A stretch of DNA of 64,000 nt, from assembly GCF_029889905.1 (NCBI RefSeq), contig NZ_JARANZ010000005.1, positions 62,001 through 126,000 of the forward strand, written 5' to 3'. This stretch comes from Chromohalobacter sp. 11-W (GTDB taxonomy: Bacteria; Pseudomonadota; Gammaproteobacteria; Pseudomonadales; Halomonadaceae). This document shows, piece after piece, positions 55,448 through 63,998 of the stretch (its first letter is position 1; every line of letters starts with the position of its first letter). The translations under genes and the position numbers were made by a program. The notes under the pieces were generated by a model. That model had not been told where the DNA came from and searched no databases. It saw only the letters and a program-made list of their open reading frames with translations.

Positions 55448-56332
55448 ATGACGCCACGCCACTATCGTGGCATGCCTTTCGACCTTGCCGTGGATATGCC
55501 CGTGGATCGCGACGAACTCTTCGCCAGAATTCAACACCCCCTACCCCATCACCTGATTTCACGTGGGGTGGGCAAGCTTGCCGAGAGCCGTACGCCGTGG
55601 CTCAAGGACCTGCTCATTCAGCGTTTCATTCGTACCTTCGATGTCGACATGAGCCAGGCCGTCGACAGCGATCCCGAGGCCTACGCCTGTTTCAACGACT
55701 TCTTCACCCGCGCGCTCACGCCCGAGGCGCGGCCCATCGGCGAGGGCATCGTCTCTCCCGCCGATGGCACGCTGTCGCAGTTCGGTTCCATCGACAACGG
55801 CACCCTCGTCCAAGCCAAGGGGCATACCTATTCACTGACCGCCCTGCTGGGAGGCGACACGCATCGCGCCGCGCCCTTTCGGGACGGCCAATTCGCCACG
55901 GTCTATCTATCGCCGCGCGACTATCATCGCGTGCACATGCCGGTGACAGGCACCCTGCGCGAAATGATCTATGTGCCGGGGCGGCTGTTCTCGGTCAATC
56001 AGGCCACTGCCAATCACGTGCCGGGGCTGTTTGCCCGCAACGAGCGCCTGGTCTGCCTGTTCGACACCGAGCACGGCCCGTTGGCGATGGTGCTGGTCGG
56101 GGCGATGATCGTCGCCGCCATCGAAACGGTCTGGGCCGGCCAGATCACGCCGCTCAGCGGGCGCGTGCAAACGACACGCTTCGACGAGCCCATTGTGATC
56201 GAGAAGGGTCAGGAGATGGGCCGCTTCAAGCTCGGCTCCACCGTAGTGATGTGCTTCGGTCACGACGTCGCGTTTCGCGATGTCTGCACCGACGGCCTGA
56301 TGGTCAGCATGGGGCAATCGCTCGCTTCCTAA
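55448..56332 (+). CDS. psd: Phosphatidylserine decarboxylase proenzyme
   Basis: Up to 294 residues. The autocatalytic cleavage motif is LGST in [12 protein letters not shown] near the C-terminus, where the Ser becomes the pyruvoyl group. Other family parts are [26 protein letters not shown] and [16 protein letters not shown]. It makes phosphatidylethanolamine at the inner membrane. The start is uncertain: ATG 55448, 55472 and 55496 are all in frame without a strong site, and family alignment would favour one of the later two. Confidence 0.93.
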   Translation: MTPRHYRGMPFDLAVDMPVDRDELFARIQHPLPHHLISRGVGKLAESRTPWLKDLLIQRFIRTFDVDMSQAVDSDPEAYACFNDFFTRALTPEARPIGEGIVSPADGTLSQFGSIDNGTLVQAKGHTYSLTALLGGDTHRAAPFRDGQFATVYLSPRDYHRVHMPVTGTLREMIYVPGRLFSVNQATANHVPGLFARNERLVCLFDTEHGPLAMVLVGAMIVAAIETVWAGQITPLSGRVQTTRFDEPIVIEKGQEMGRFKLGSTVVMCFGHDVAFRDVCTDGLMVSMGQSLAS

Positions 56333-56372
56333 GAGAGTCCCCATGACTGGCGGGGCAAGGCGAAGCGAGGGT

Positions 56373-56396
56373 CTTTTTGCCAGGGATGGCAAAAAG
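56373..56396. repeat. Intergenic hairpin with GGGA loop after psd
   Basis: CTTTTTGCCA-GGGA-TGGCAAAAAG is a perfect 10-bp stem with a GGGA loop. A second CAGGGAGGG follows at about 56403. The arrangement resembles short intergenic repeats seen in pseudomonads and halomonads, and also CsrA/RsmA-type GGA loops. Confidence 0.45.
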
Positions 56397-56459
56397 TAGC
56401 GCCCAGGGAGGGTTTACAGCGCTCTCGCGGCGACTTGCTCCGTCAGGCTGGACACGGCG

Positions 56460-57434
56460 CTAACAACGCGGCGTGGCAAACGCCATCACTTCCGCCACGC
56501 TCGTCTTGCCCAGCGCCAGTTGGATCAAACGATCCATGCCCAGCGCCACCCCACTGCCGGAAGGCATGCCGGCCGTTAGCGCCGCCAGCAGACGGGCATC
56601 GGCATCCACCTCGCTGCGCTCTAACCGTCGGCGTTCTCGATTATCCTCGACAAAGCGCGCGGCCTGCTCCTCGGCATCAGTGAGCTCATCGTAGCCATTG
56701 GCCAACTCCACCCCTTGCCAGTAGACCTCGAAGCGCGCCGCGACCTCCGCCCCATCCTCGGGATCGGGGTGGCGCCGCGCCAGCGCCGCCTGACTGGCCG
56801 GATAATCAACGACGACCTCCAGCCCTTCTTGGCCGAGGTGCGGCTCGATGACAAACGCCATCAGTGCGTCCAGGCACGCATCGCGCTCGGCATCGTGAAG
56901 ATCCATACCGGTCTCGCGCTCGGCGGCTTGGCATAGCGTGGCCAGCGACGCAGTGAAGGGATCGAGCCCCACCTGAGTGCGAAACAGCTCGCGATAGCGG
57001 CGTTGTCGACATGGCCCAGGGTCGCGCCCCAGCACGTGGCGAATCAACGCCTGGGTTTCGTCGATCAGCACGGAAAGCGAAAAGCCCGGGCGATACCACT
57101 CGAGCATGGTGAACTCGAGATTGTGGCGACGCCCCACCTCTCCGTCGCGGAAGCTGCGTGCCAGCTGAAAGATCGGCCCGCTGCCCGCCGCGAGCAAGCG
57201 CTTCATGTGGAATTCCGGCGAGGTTTGCAGCCACAACCGTTCGCACCCACCCTGTGTCGTGGCTTTCAGCGACAGGCTCGCCAGGTGCGGGTCGGTGCTG
57301 CCGCCGTGCCCCAGCACCGGGGTTTCCACCTCCAGCACATCGCGCTCGGCGAAGAATGCTCGCACCCGCGCCAATAGCCGCGCCCGCTCGCGCAGTGTCT
57401 CGATACTCGCCGAGGGCTGCCAATCGGTTGTCAT
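56460..57434 (-). CDS. epmA: EF-P--(R)-beta-lysine ligase EpmA (PoxA/GenX)
   Basis: 324 residues, a truncated class II lysyl-tRNA synthetase without the anticodon domain. Motif 2 is FQLARSFRDGEVGRRHNLEFTMLEWYRPG (about residue 95-123) and motif 3 is GVALGMDRLIQLALG. It attaches (R)-beta-lysine to Lys34 of EF-P. ATG 57434 has AAAGGAGCG upstream. It is downstream of efp on the same strand, behind a terminator-like hairpin. Confidence 0.95.
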   Translation of the reverse strand: MTTDWQPSASIETLRERARLLARVRAFFAERDVLEVETPVLGHGGSTDPHLASLSLKATTQGGCERLWLQTSPEFHMKRLLAAGSGPIFQLARSFRDGEVGRRHNLEFTMLEWYRPGFSLSVLIDETQALIRHVLGRDPGPCRQRRYRELFRTQVGLDPFTASLATLCQAAERETGMDLHDAERDACLDALMAFVIEPHLGQEGLEVVVDYPASQAALARRHPDPEDGAEVAARFEVYWQGVELANGYDELTDAEEQAARFVEDNRERRRLERSEVDADARLLAALTAGMPSGSGVALGMDRLIQLALGKTSVAEVMAFATPRC

Positions 57435-57454
57435 CAAACGCTCCTTTAGAAACG

Positions 57455-57477
57455 ACAAAGCCACGCCGAAGCGTGGC
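57455..57477 (-). terminator. efp terminator / possible attenuator before epmA
   Basis: On the minus strand GCCACGC, loop TTCG, GCGTGGC, then TTTGTCGTTT. It ends about 20 bp before the epmA start, so epmA expression depends on read-through or on a promoter overlapping this region. Confidence 0.7.
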
Positions 57478-57503
57478 CAAATCCAGTCTTTGTTCGAAGC
57501 CCG

Positions 57504-57567
57504 GTGGGAGGGAACTTGTTCCCGATAGACTTGTAGCGATCCCTATCGCGAATAAATTCGCTCCCAC
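57504..57567. repeat. REP-like inverted pair between efp and epmA
   Basis: Two REP-like units face each other: GTGGGAGGGAACTTGTTCCC (57504-57523) and, inverted, GCGAATAAATTCGCTCCCAC (57548-57567). Each has its own internal palindrome. The pattern GTGGGAGCGAATT...TTCGCGATAGG is typical of REP/BIME elements in pseudomonads and relatives. Confidence 0.65.
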
Positions 57568-57613
57568 GAACCCACCCCGAAGGCACCGAGCGGCTAACAG
57601 CTCGAAGCTGAGT

Positions 57614-58180
57614 TTAGGCCCGCGAAACGTATTCGCCGTTACGCGTATCGACCTTGAGCACTTCGCCTTCGTTGATGAACAGCGGCACGCGCACCACCGC
57701 GCCGGAGGACAGCGTGGCCGGCTTGGAGCCGCCTTGTGCGGTATCGCCCTTGAGGCCGGGGTCGGTCTCGACTACTTCCAGCTCGATGAAGTTGGGCGGG
57801 GAGACGGCAATCGCGTTGTCGTTCCACAATGTCACGGTGTAGACGACCTGCTCCTTGAGCCACTTCTCGACATCGCCGATGGCCTTCTTGTCGACCGCGT
57901 ACTGCTCGAAGGAGCCATCGGTGCGCATGAAGTGCCACATGTCGCCATCGCTGTAGAGGTACTCCATGTCCAGTTCCAGCACATCGGCACCTTCCAGCGA
58001 CTCGCCGGACTTGAAGGTCCGGTCCCAGACGCGCCCGGTGATCAAGTTACGCAGTTTGACACGGCTGAATGCCTGGCCCTTGCCCGGCTTGACGAACTCG
58101 TTCTCGAGGATGCTGCACGGATCCCCGTCAAGCATGACTTTCAGACCGCCCTTGAATTCATTGGTAGAATACGTCGCCAT
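57614..58180 (-). CDS. efp: Elongation factor P
   Basis: 188 residues with three beta-barrel domains. Lys34 in [13 protein letters not shown] is the beta-lysylation site. It relieves ribosome stalling at polyproline. The modifying enzymes EpmA and EpmB flank it on either side, which supports the beta-lysine type of modification. It is divergent from epmB. Confidence 0.97.
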   Translation of the reverse strand: MATYSTNEFKGGLKVMLDGDPCSILENEFVKPGKGQAFSRVKLRNLITGRVWDRTFKSGESLEGADVLELDMEYLYSDGDMWHFMRTDGSFEQYAVDKKAIGDVEKWLKEQVVYTVTLWNDNAIAVSPPNFIELEVVETDPGLKGDTAQGGSKPATLSSGAVVRVPLFINEGEVLKVDTRNGEYVSRA

Positions 58181-58290
58181 GATGCCTCGCTAGTTGCATG
58201 CGTCGTAGCGTGCGCTACGCAGATTGCTCGATGCGCCTCGTCATGGGATGACACCACCGCCATCACGAGGCCCATAGGAAATAGCCGCCC

Positions 58291-59361
58291 ATGATAACCC
58301 GAACATCCATCGCTTTGCAGAGCGTGAATGCCGCGTCCGGCGAAGACGCCCCCGAAGGCGCCACCTTGACCCCGCGTCAGCACTCGCAGGACTGGCAAGC
58401 CCAGTTGCGCGAGGCGGTACGCGACCCGCACGCACTGTGTCGGCACCTGGGGCTCGATCCCGCCTGGCTGCCGGGCGCCGAGGGAGGCCATGCCCTGTTT
58501 CCGGTGCGCGTGCCGCACGCCTATCTATCGCGCATTCGCCACGGCGATCCAGACGACCCATTGCTGCGCCAAGTGCTGCCTCTCGAGCGGGAAAGCGACA
58601 GCGTCGCCGGTTTCGTCAGCGACCCACTCGAGGAAGCCGAGCACCGCCCGCGCCCAGGGTTGATCCACAAGTATCGCAACCGCGTGCTGCTGATCGCCAG
58701 CCCGGCCTGCGCCATCAATTGTCGCTACTGCTTTCGTCGACATTTCCCCTACGCCGAGAATTCCCCCTCGCGCGCGCAGTGGGCCTCCACGCTCGACTAT
58801 CTGCGCCAGGACACCTCGATCAACGAGGCCATTTTCTCCGGCGGCGATCCGCTGGCCTCGCCGGACCGGCGCCTGGCCTGGCTGGCCGAACGCCTCGCGG
58901 ACATTCCCCATCTCAAGCGCCTGCGTCTGCATACGCGCTTGCCGGTGGTGATTCCCGACCGCGTCGATGGCGCGCTGCTCGACTGGCTGGCGGCCACGCG
59001 ACTGCAGACCGTGATGGTGGTGCACATCAACCACCCTAACGAGATCGACACGCACGTCGCCGAGGCGATGGCGCGGTTACGCGGCGCCGGCGTCACCCTG
59101 CTCAATCAGAGCGTGCTACTGCGCGGCGTCAACGATGACGTCGAGACGCTCGCTCGGCTCTCCGAGCGGCTTTTCGAGGTCGGCATACTGCCTTATTACC
59201 TGCACGTGCTCGACCCCGTCGAAGGCGCCGCGCATTTCGACGTCCCCGATGCCGAGGCGGTCACGCTGGTCGAGACGCTACGCACCCACCTCGCCGGCTT
59301 TTTGATGCCGCGCCTAGTGCGCGAGATACCCGGCGAGGCCAGCAAGACACCGCTAGCCTAG
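58291..59361 (+). CDS. epmB: L-lysine 2,3-aminomutase EpmB (EF-P modification)
   Basis: 356 residues, a radical SAM enzyme with PLP. The iron-sulfur motif CxxxCxxC is CAINCRYCFRRHFPYAE (about residue 130), and the sequence FSGGDPLASPDRRLAWL is typical of aminomutases. It converts L-alpha-lysine to (R)-beta-lysine for EpmA. ATG 58291 follows AGGAAATAGCCGCCC. It is divergent from efp across a 110-bp promoter region. Confidence 0.95.
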   Translation: MITRTSIALQSVNAASGEDAPEGATLTPRQHSQDWQAQLREAVRDPHALCRHLGLDPAWLPGAEGGHALFPVRVPHAYLSRIRHGDPDDPLLRQVLPLERESDSVAGFVSDPLEEAEHRPRPGLIHKYRNRVLLIASPACAINCRYCFRRHFPYAENSPSRAQWASTLDYLRQDTSINEAIFSGGDPLASPDRRLAWLAERLADIPHLKRLRLHTRLPVVIPDRVDGALLDWLAATRLQTVMVVHINHPNEIDTHVAEAMARLRGAGVTLLNQSVLLRGVNDDVETLARLSERLFEVGILPYYLHVLDPVEGAAHFDVPDAEAVTLVETLRTHLAGFLMPRLVREIPGEASKTPLA

Positions 59362-59392
59362 GTCGCTCACGATGGCCGACGACCAACCGGTC

Positions 59393-59986
59393 TCACGCCG
59401 ACAGGGCGCGCGCCACGATCTCGCGTTCCCGCTCGGGCAGCGTCAGGGCTGATGCCAGCTCGTGCCCACGCGGGGACATCTTGCGCCAGGTCTTGGCGAC
59501 GATGCGCACCAACTTGTCGTCATCATGCTCGCGGGCGAAATCGCTGAAATAGTGCGCCATGAAGACCAAACAAGCGGTGTCTTCCAACGCTTGGGTGTCT
59601 GCGTCACGCTTGAGGTTTTCCTTGCGGATCAAGGCGCCGACATGCTCCGCTGCCGCCTCGTCGTAGCCTGCCTCGCGGACGATCGTCTCCGCCAGTGCCG
59701 CTTGTCGACGCCCGAGATCGCGCCGCCAAGCCAGATAGCCGGGACGATCGCGCGGGTAATCGTCGCGCGGTACTTCCCAGCGCCGCAGATGCTGGGCGCG
59801 CACCGCGAGTTGCAACGGCTCCGAGGCCTCCGGAGCGACCCGCGCCAGCCAGTCGCTCATGCGCTGCGCATAGAGCAGCTCGGCGGGCCGTTCGCCGGCT
59901 TCCTCCGTCGCCTCGCGCTTAGGATCCTCAGCATGGGCGGCATCCATAGCCGCCTGCGCGCGCTGAAAGGGCGTGCTCTCGGTCAT
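59393..59986 (-). CDS. DUF4202 domain protein
   Basis: 197 residues. The family pattern covers nearly the whole protein: FQRAQAAMDAAHAEDPKRE, LLYAQRMSDWL, AVRAQHLRRWEVPRDDYP, GYLAWRRDL, LIRKENLKRD, LEDTACLVFMAHYFSDFA and KTWRKMSPRGHELA. It contains paired His/Asp residues reminiscent of a metal-dependent hydrolase, but function is unknown. The ATG is at 59986 with GGAGGT upstream. It converges with epmB. Confidence 0.85.
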   Translation of the reverse strand: MTESTPFQRAQAAMDAAHAEDPKREATEEAGERPAELLYAQRMSDWLARVAPEASEPLQLAVRAQHLRRWEVPRDDYPRDRPGYLAWRRDLGRRQAALAETIVREAGYDEAAAEHVGALIRKENLKRDADTQALEDTACLVFMAHYFSDFAREHDDDKLVRIVAKTWRKMSPRGHELASALTLPEREREIVARALSA

Positions 59987-60048
59987 GCTGACCTCCTTAG
60001 GATTCGTGCCCGAACGTGCGTGTCTGAATATGTATATCTAAATAAGGC

Positions 60049-60510
60049 TCATCGATAGCGCTGCCCGCGATATTCCAACCAGCCGTCGAGATGATCGCCG
60101 CCGGGGTCGCGATGCGTCCAGTGCACGACACCGCCCTCGGGATTCCATTCGTACTCACCGAAGAAGCCCACTGTGTCCCCAACGCGCAGCCCCTCGATCC
60201 GTGGCGCCAGGTCGATATTGTGGGCGACGAGCACGGTCTGGCCACTCGACAAGCGCAGAATGAAGCGCTGATGGCGGCTACCTTCATCGTCGTCCGGCAG
60301 CACGCGCACCACCTCGCCGCGTGCCTCGACCTGAAGCCCGCTATGGTGCTGCTGGTAGGCCTCGCGCAGGGTCACGACGCCCGAACCTGCGGCGTCGCCG
60401 GCCCTCGGTGCCGACACCGAGGGCGCCAGGACCGCCAGCGCTCCGGCGAGTACGAGTACCGCCGCCGCGAACGTCAGGCCGAGGAGGATCGCGCGGCGAC
60501 GCATGCTCAT
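60049..60510 (-). CDS. DUF3465 OB-fold-like periplasmic protein
   Basis: 153 residues. A basic N-terminus and one membrane/signal segment (about 5-30) precede a soluble beta-rich domain with QVEARGEVVRVLPDDDEG, HQRFILRLSSGQTVLVAHNID and the terminal VHWTHRDPGGDHLDGWLEYRGQ. That last motif is characteristic of DUF3465. Function is unknown. Two starts, 60510 and 60504, are possible. It starts 7 bp after the leuA stop, so it is probably co-transcribed with leuA. Confidence 0.83.
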   Translation of the reverse strand: MSMRRRAILLGLTFAAAVLVLAGALAVLAPSVSAPRAGDAAGSGVVTLREAYQQHHSGLQVEARGEVVRVLPDDDEGSRHQRFILRLSSGQTVLVAHNIDLAPRIEGLRVGDTVGFFGEYEWNPEGGVVHWTHRDPGGDHLDGWLEYRGQRYR

Positions 60511-60517
60511 ACTGACC

Positions 60518-62233
60518 TCAGGCCTCGCCAAGCGTCTCGGCGGTAACGTTGGGCGCCGGCGCCTGCTGAGTACGCCAATGGCGGTTCAACGCGCCGAGCA
60601 CCGCCTTCATGGAAGCGCTGGTGATGCTCTCGTCGATGCCGACCCCGAATATCGGCGTCTGCTCGACACGCACCTCGACATAGGCCACCGCTTCGGCGTC
60701 GGCACCCTGGCCGCGCGAATGTTCGTGATAGTCGATGATCTCGACATCCAGCCCGTGGGCCGCCAGCGCCTTGATGAAGGATGCCAGAGGGCCGTTGCCC
60801 TCGCCGGTGACGTGGCGTCGCTCGCCCTGTTCATCGATCTGGGCGTCGAGACGCACGCGGGGGCTATCGTCATCCGAGCTCAGGCGATGATTGATCAGCG
60901 CATAGGGATCGCGGCTGGTGAGGTATTCGTCCTCGAAGGTGCGATAGATCATTTCTGACGTGATCTCGCGCCCGGTGCGCTCGGCCACCGTCTGCACCAC
61001 CTGGCTGAACTCGATGGACAAGCGACGCGGCAGCTCGATGCCGTGCTCCTGTTCCAGCAGATAGGAGACACCGCCCTTGCCCGACTGGCTGTTGACGCGG
61101 ATCACCGCCTCGTAGGAACGCCCCACGTCGAGTGGGTCGATGGGCAGGTACGGCACGCCCCAGAGACTCTCGGGATGCTCGCGGCGCTCGGCCATGCCTT
61201 TCTTGATGGCATCCTGGTGCGAGCCGGCAAAGGCCGTGAACACCAAGTCACCGACATACGGGTGGCGCGGATGCACCGGCAGCTGATTGCAGTGCTCGAC
61301 CTCACGCATCAGCGGCGTGATATTGGAAAAGTCGAGCTGCGGATGCACGCCTTGGGTGTACATGTTCATCGCCAGGGTGACGATATCCACGTTGCCGGTG
61401 CGCTCGCCGTTGCCGAACAGCGTACCTTCCACGCGGTCGGCGCCGGCCATCAACGCCAGCTCCGCCGCCGCCACGCCGGTGCCACGATCATTGTGCGGAT
61501 GCACGCTCACCACCAGGCTATCGCGCCGTGCGACGTGACGGCAGAACCACTCGATCTGATCGGCATAGTGATTGGGCGTGGCGATTTCCACGGTGGCCGG
61601 CAGATTGACGATCATCGGCTTGGCCGTCGTCGGCTGATAGACCTCGCTGACCGCCTCGACGATTTCCACGGCGAAATCCAGCTCGGTCGAGGTAAAGAGC
61701 TCCGGCGAATACTGGAAGGTCCAGTCGGTTTGCGGGCGGGCCGCCATCATGTCCTTGATCTGCGCGGTAGCGTCCTTGGCGATCTGGATGCATTGCGACT
61801 TGTCGACACCGAATACCACCCGGCGGAAGACCGGGTCGGTGGCATTGTAGACGTGCACGACAGCGCGCTTGACGCCTTCCAGCGCCTCGAAGGTGCGCTC
61901 GATGAGGTGCGGCCGCGCCTGGGTCAGTACCTGGATGGTGACGTCATCGGGGATCGCGTCGTCCTCGATTAGCTCACGCACGTAGTCGAAATCGATCTGC
62001 GAAGCCGAGGGAAAGCCGACCTCGATCTGCTTGAAGCCGGTCTTGACCAGCAAGTCGAAGAAGCGCCGCTTGCGCTCGAGATCCATGGGATCGATCAGCG
62101 CCTGGTTGCCGTCGCGCATGTCCACGCTGCACCACACGGGCGGATGCGTGATCCGCTGTGCCGGCCACTGACGATCGGGCAGGTCGACGGCCTCGAAGGG
62201 ACGGTATTTGGTGGAGGGGTCCTTGAGCATCAT
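60518..62233 (-). CDS. leuA: 2-isopropylmalate synthase, second paralogue (leader-controlled)
   Basis: 571 residues of the long LeuA type. The HMGL domain shows [29 protein letters not shown] and [41 protein letters not shown] (in parts). The C-terminal LeuA dimer domain (about residues 430-560) should bind leucine for feedback inhibition. It catalyses the first committed step of leucine synthesis. ATG 62233 has AAGGAGACAACGCC upstream. The 330-nt leader contains a Leu-rich leader peptide and a hairpin, indicating attenuation. Homology to the 39.7-kb paralogue runs throughout, but leader and neighbours differ. Confidence 0.95.
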   Translation of the reverse strand: MMLKDPSTKYRPFEAVDLPDRQWPAQRITHPPVWCSVDMRDGNQALIDPMDLERKRRFFDLLVKTGFKQIEVGFPSASQIDFDYVRELIEDDAIPDDVTIQVLTQARPHLIERTFEALEGVKRAVVHVYNATDPVFRRVVFGVDKSQCIQIAKDATAQIKDMMAARPQTDWTFQYSPELFTSTELDFAVEIVEAVSEVYQPTTAKPMIVNLPATVEIATPNHYADQIEWFCRHVARRDSLVVSVHPHNDRGTGVAAAELALMAGADRVEGTLFGNGERTGNVDIVTLAMNMYTQGVHPQLDFSNITPLMREVEHCNQLPVHPRHPYVGDLVFTAFAGSHQDAIKKGMAERREHPESLWGVPYLPIDPLDVGRSYEAVIRVNSQSGKGGVSYLLEQEHGIELPRRLSIEFSQVVQTVAERTGREITSEMIYRTFEDEYLTSRDPYALINHRLSSDDDSPRVRLDAQIDEQGERRHVTGEGNGPLASFIKALAAHGLDVEIIDYHEHSRGQGADAEAVAYVEVRVEQTPIFGVGIDESITSASMKAVLGALNRHWRTQQAPAPNVTAETLGEA

Positions 62234-62301
62234 GGCGTTGTCTCCTTCTGCGATATTCTAATGACGGGAATCGGAATGTCTTTCCCCAAGCTGAAACACG
62301 A

Positions 62302-62337
62302 CGACGCCCCGCAGCGGATAAGCACCACGGGGCGTCG
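62302..62337 (-). terminator. Candidate attenuator hairpin in the leuA leader
   Basis: A perfect 10-bp GC-rich stem CGACGCCCCG/CGGGGCGTCG with a 16-nt loop is followed on the minus strand by TCGTGTTTC. It lies about 70 bp before leuA and about 170 nt after the leader-peptide stop. The U-tract is interrupted and the alternative antiterminator fold was not resolved by eye. Confidence 0.5.
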
Positions 62338-62505
62338 GCAATGACATGACACATCGGCTCGCGGCGACGCGCGTTCGACAATGGCGCGAAACGCATTCGG
62401 GGAGGTCAGGGAAAGAGTGGCGGTATTCGACATGGCGGACATTTTCTTCGTTGGACGGGGCTTCGTTAGACCGGGAGGGTGACGATGCGCAAGGCATCCG
62501 CCGGC

Positions 62506-62550
62506 TCATAGGCCGATGGTAAGTCGTAGGTCTAAACGTAGTAGTCGCAT
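62506..62550 (-). CDS. leuL: leu leader peptide (14 aa, six Leu)
   Basis: The ORF reads MRLLRLDLRLTIGL and then TGA. Six of fourteen residues are Leu, encoded CTA, CTA, TTA, CTA, CTT, CTA, none by the CTG/CTC that dominate the rest of this GC-rich window. It lies in the 5' leader of leuA, about 16 bp past the likely transcription start, and is followed by a hairpin. This is the form of a leucine attenuation leader. The ribosome-binding site is poor, which is the main weakness. Confidence 0.7.
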   Translation of the reverse strand: MRLLRLDLRLTIGL

Positions 62551-62572
62551 GTCGAAGATTGTCATATAGCTA

Positions 62573-62600
62573 ACTAAACAGCTGCGTGCATGGCTGTCAA
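62573..62600 (-). promoter_or_regulatory. Predicted leuA promoter
   Basis: On the minus strand a consensus TTGACA (62595-62600), a 16-bp spacer and TTTAGT (62573-62578). It would start transcription just ahead of the leader peptide. Confidence 0.55.
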
Positions 62601-62607
62601 CCGCCAC

Positions 62608-62958
62608 TCACGGTGATGGCACCTCCTCATCGAGCGCCGCGTGACCGTCTCGCCACAGGCGCACCAGCCACGCCGGGGCATGCGGCTCGTCGAGACAACG
62701 CTGCCAATGCGGCTGCCCGGTACGGCGCGAGGAAAGCGTGAGACGGAAAAAGCGCCCGTCGGGCGACATAAGCGCCGCCTCGGGCAGCGCCACCAAGGCT
62801 CGCAACCCCGTGTCGAGCCGCGCCCATTGCAAGGGCGTCAGGCGGTCGCAATCGATTTCGCGCGGCGCGGCCAACCCCGGTAGATAAGCGAAACCGCCCT
62901 CGCGCGCGACCGCCAGGCGCGTATCGCCCGACAGCACCGGCAGTTCGGTTTTGCTCAT
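62608..62958 (-). CDS. Emfourin-like inhibitor of protealysin-type protease
   Basis: 116 residues. The N-terminal VAREGGFAYLPGL matches the GGF-containing pattern of emfourin, the small intracellular inhibitor encoded with protealysin-like M4 proteases. The gene overlaps the protease stop by four bases (ATGA), so the two are co-translated. A cytosolic protease/inhibitor pair is expected. The assignment rests on the motif and on this neighbourhood. Confidence 0.8.
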   Translation of the reverse strand: MSKTELPVLSGDTRLAVAREGGFAYLPGLAAPREIDCDRLTPLQWARLDTGLRALVALPEAALMSPDGRFFRLTLSSRRTGQPHWQRCLDEPHAPAWLVRLWRDGHAALDEEVPSP

Positions 62959-63998
62959 GAGATGACGCCCACCCCGCGCCAGGCCTCACCCACCGCACGA
63001 TGCTCGCGACTCTCGGGCCCATGCAGGTGCTCGGCGTGATCGAGCGTCAGGGCGGCAAAGGCCGCGAAATCCGCTTCGCGGCTCAGTGCCGCGTCGCGCA
63101 TCGCTGCGTACCATACCGGCCCCACGCTTTCCCAGGCGGGTGCTTCAAGGGCCACCGCGGCAAGGTAAAACGCACGATTGGGAATGCCTGAATTGATATG
63201 CACACCGCCGTTGTCGGCTTGCGTGTCGACGAAATCGCGCATGTGGCCCGGCTGCGGATCGCTCCCCAGCACAGGATCGTCATACGCCGTTCCCGGTGCT
63301 TTCATGGAGCGCAGCGCCTGACCCTGCACCTGATCGGTCAACAGATTCGCGCCGATCAGCCAATCGGCACTCTGAGGCGACTCGCCGGCATGGTACTGCT
63401 TGACCAGCACCCCGAACACATCGGCCAGCGACTCGTTGAGCGCCCCGGCCTGATCGGCATACACCAGGCCGACATCGCGCTCGATCACACCATGCGTCAA
63501 TTCGTGCGCGATGACTTCCAGCGCCGCCGTGAAGCGCCGAAACAATTCGCCATCACCGTCGCCGAAGACCATCTGCGAGCCGTTCCAGAACGCGTTGTCG
63601 TAGTCGCGAGCGTAATGCACGGTGCCGATTAACGGCATGCCCTTGGCATCGATGGAATCGCGCTCGAAGACCTCCCAGTAAAACCGATAGGTCGCCCCCA
63701 ACCCTTCATAGGCTTCGTCCACGGCCGGATCGCCACTCTCTGGCTGGCCTTCGTCGCGCACCAGACGCCCAGGCAGCGTCTGCTCATTCTCGGCGCTGTA
63801 AATCCGACGGTCGGGGCGCCCGGCAACGGCCCGCGCGGCATCCCGTTGCGGTGCCGGCGCGCCGCGCTGGCGAAACCAGTGATCGGCCTCGAGCGTTTGC
63901 TGGGCACATCGACGTAGGCGCCCCGAACCCTGCGCCGCGACGCGCTCGAGCACATGGGGCGGCATGAAACCGCGCGCTAAAGTCTTCGTATCCGGCAT
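62955..63998 (-). CDS. Protealysin-like M4 (thermolysin family) metalloprotease
   Basis: 347 residues, without a classical signal peptide. A short N-terminal pro-region (about 1-50, with PPHVLERVAAQGSGRLRRCAQQTL) precedes the mature domain. The zinc site is VIAHELTHGVIE (about residue 165) with the third ligand in NESLADVFG, and the catalytic His lies in the GGVHINSGIPNRAFYL region. The ATG is two bases from the window edge; the start is therefore provisional. The gene overlaps the emfourin-type gene downstream. Confidence 0.9.
   Translation of the reverse strand: MPDTKTLARGFMPPHVLERVAAQGSGRLRRCAQQTLEADHWFRQRGAPAPQRDAARAVAGRPDRRIYSAENEQTLPGRLVRDEGQPESGDPAVDEAYEGLGATYRFYWEVFERDSIDAKGMPLIGTVHYARDYDNAFWNGSQMVFGDGDGELFRRFTAALEVIAHELTHGVIERDVGLVYADQAGALNESLADVFGVLVKQYHAGESPQSADWLIGANLLTDQVQGQALRSMKAPGTAYDDPVLGSDPQPGHMRDFVDTQADNGGVHINSGIPNRAFYLAAVALEAPAWESVGPVWYAAMRDAALSREADFAAFAALTLDHAEHLHGPESREHRAVGEAWRGVGVIS

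Noticed and set aside
62230-62442. 70-codon minus-strand frame ending on the leuA start (ATGA overlap)
   Set aside because: It lacks a good ribosome-binding site, overlaps the hairpin, and its composition looks incidental. The Leu-rich 14-codon ORF upstream explains the leader better.
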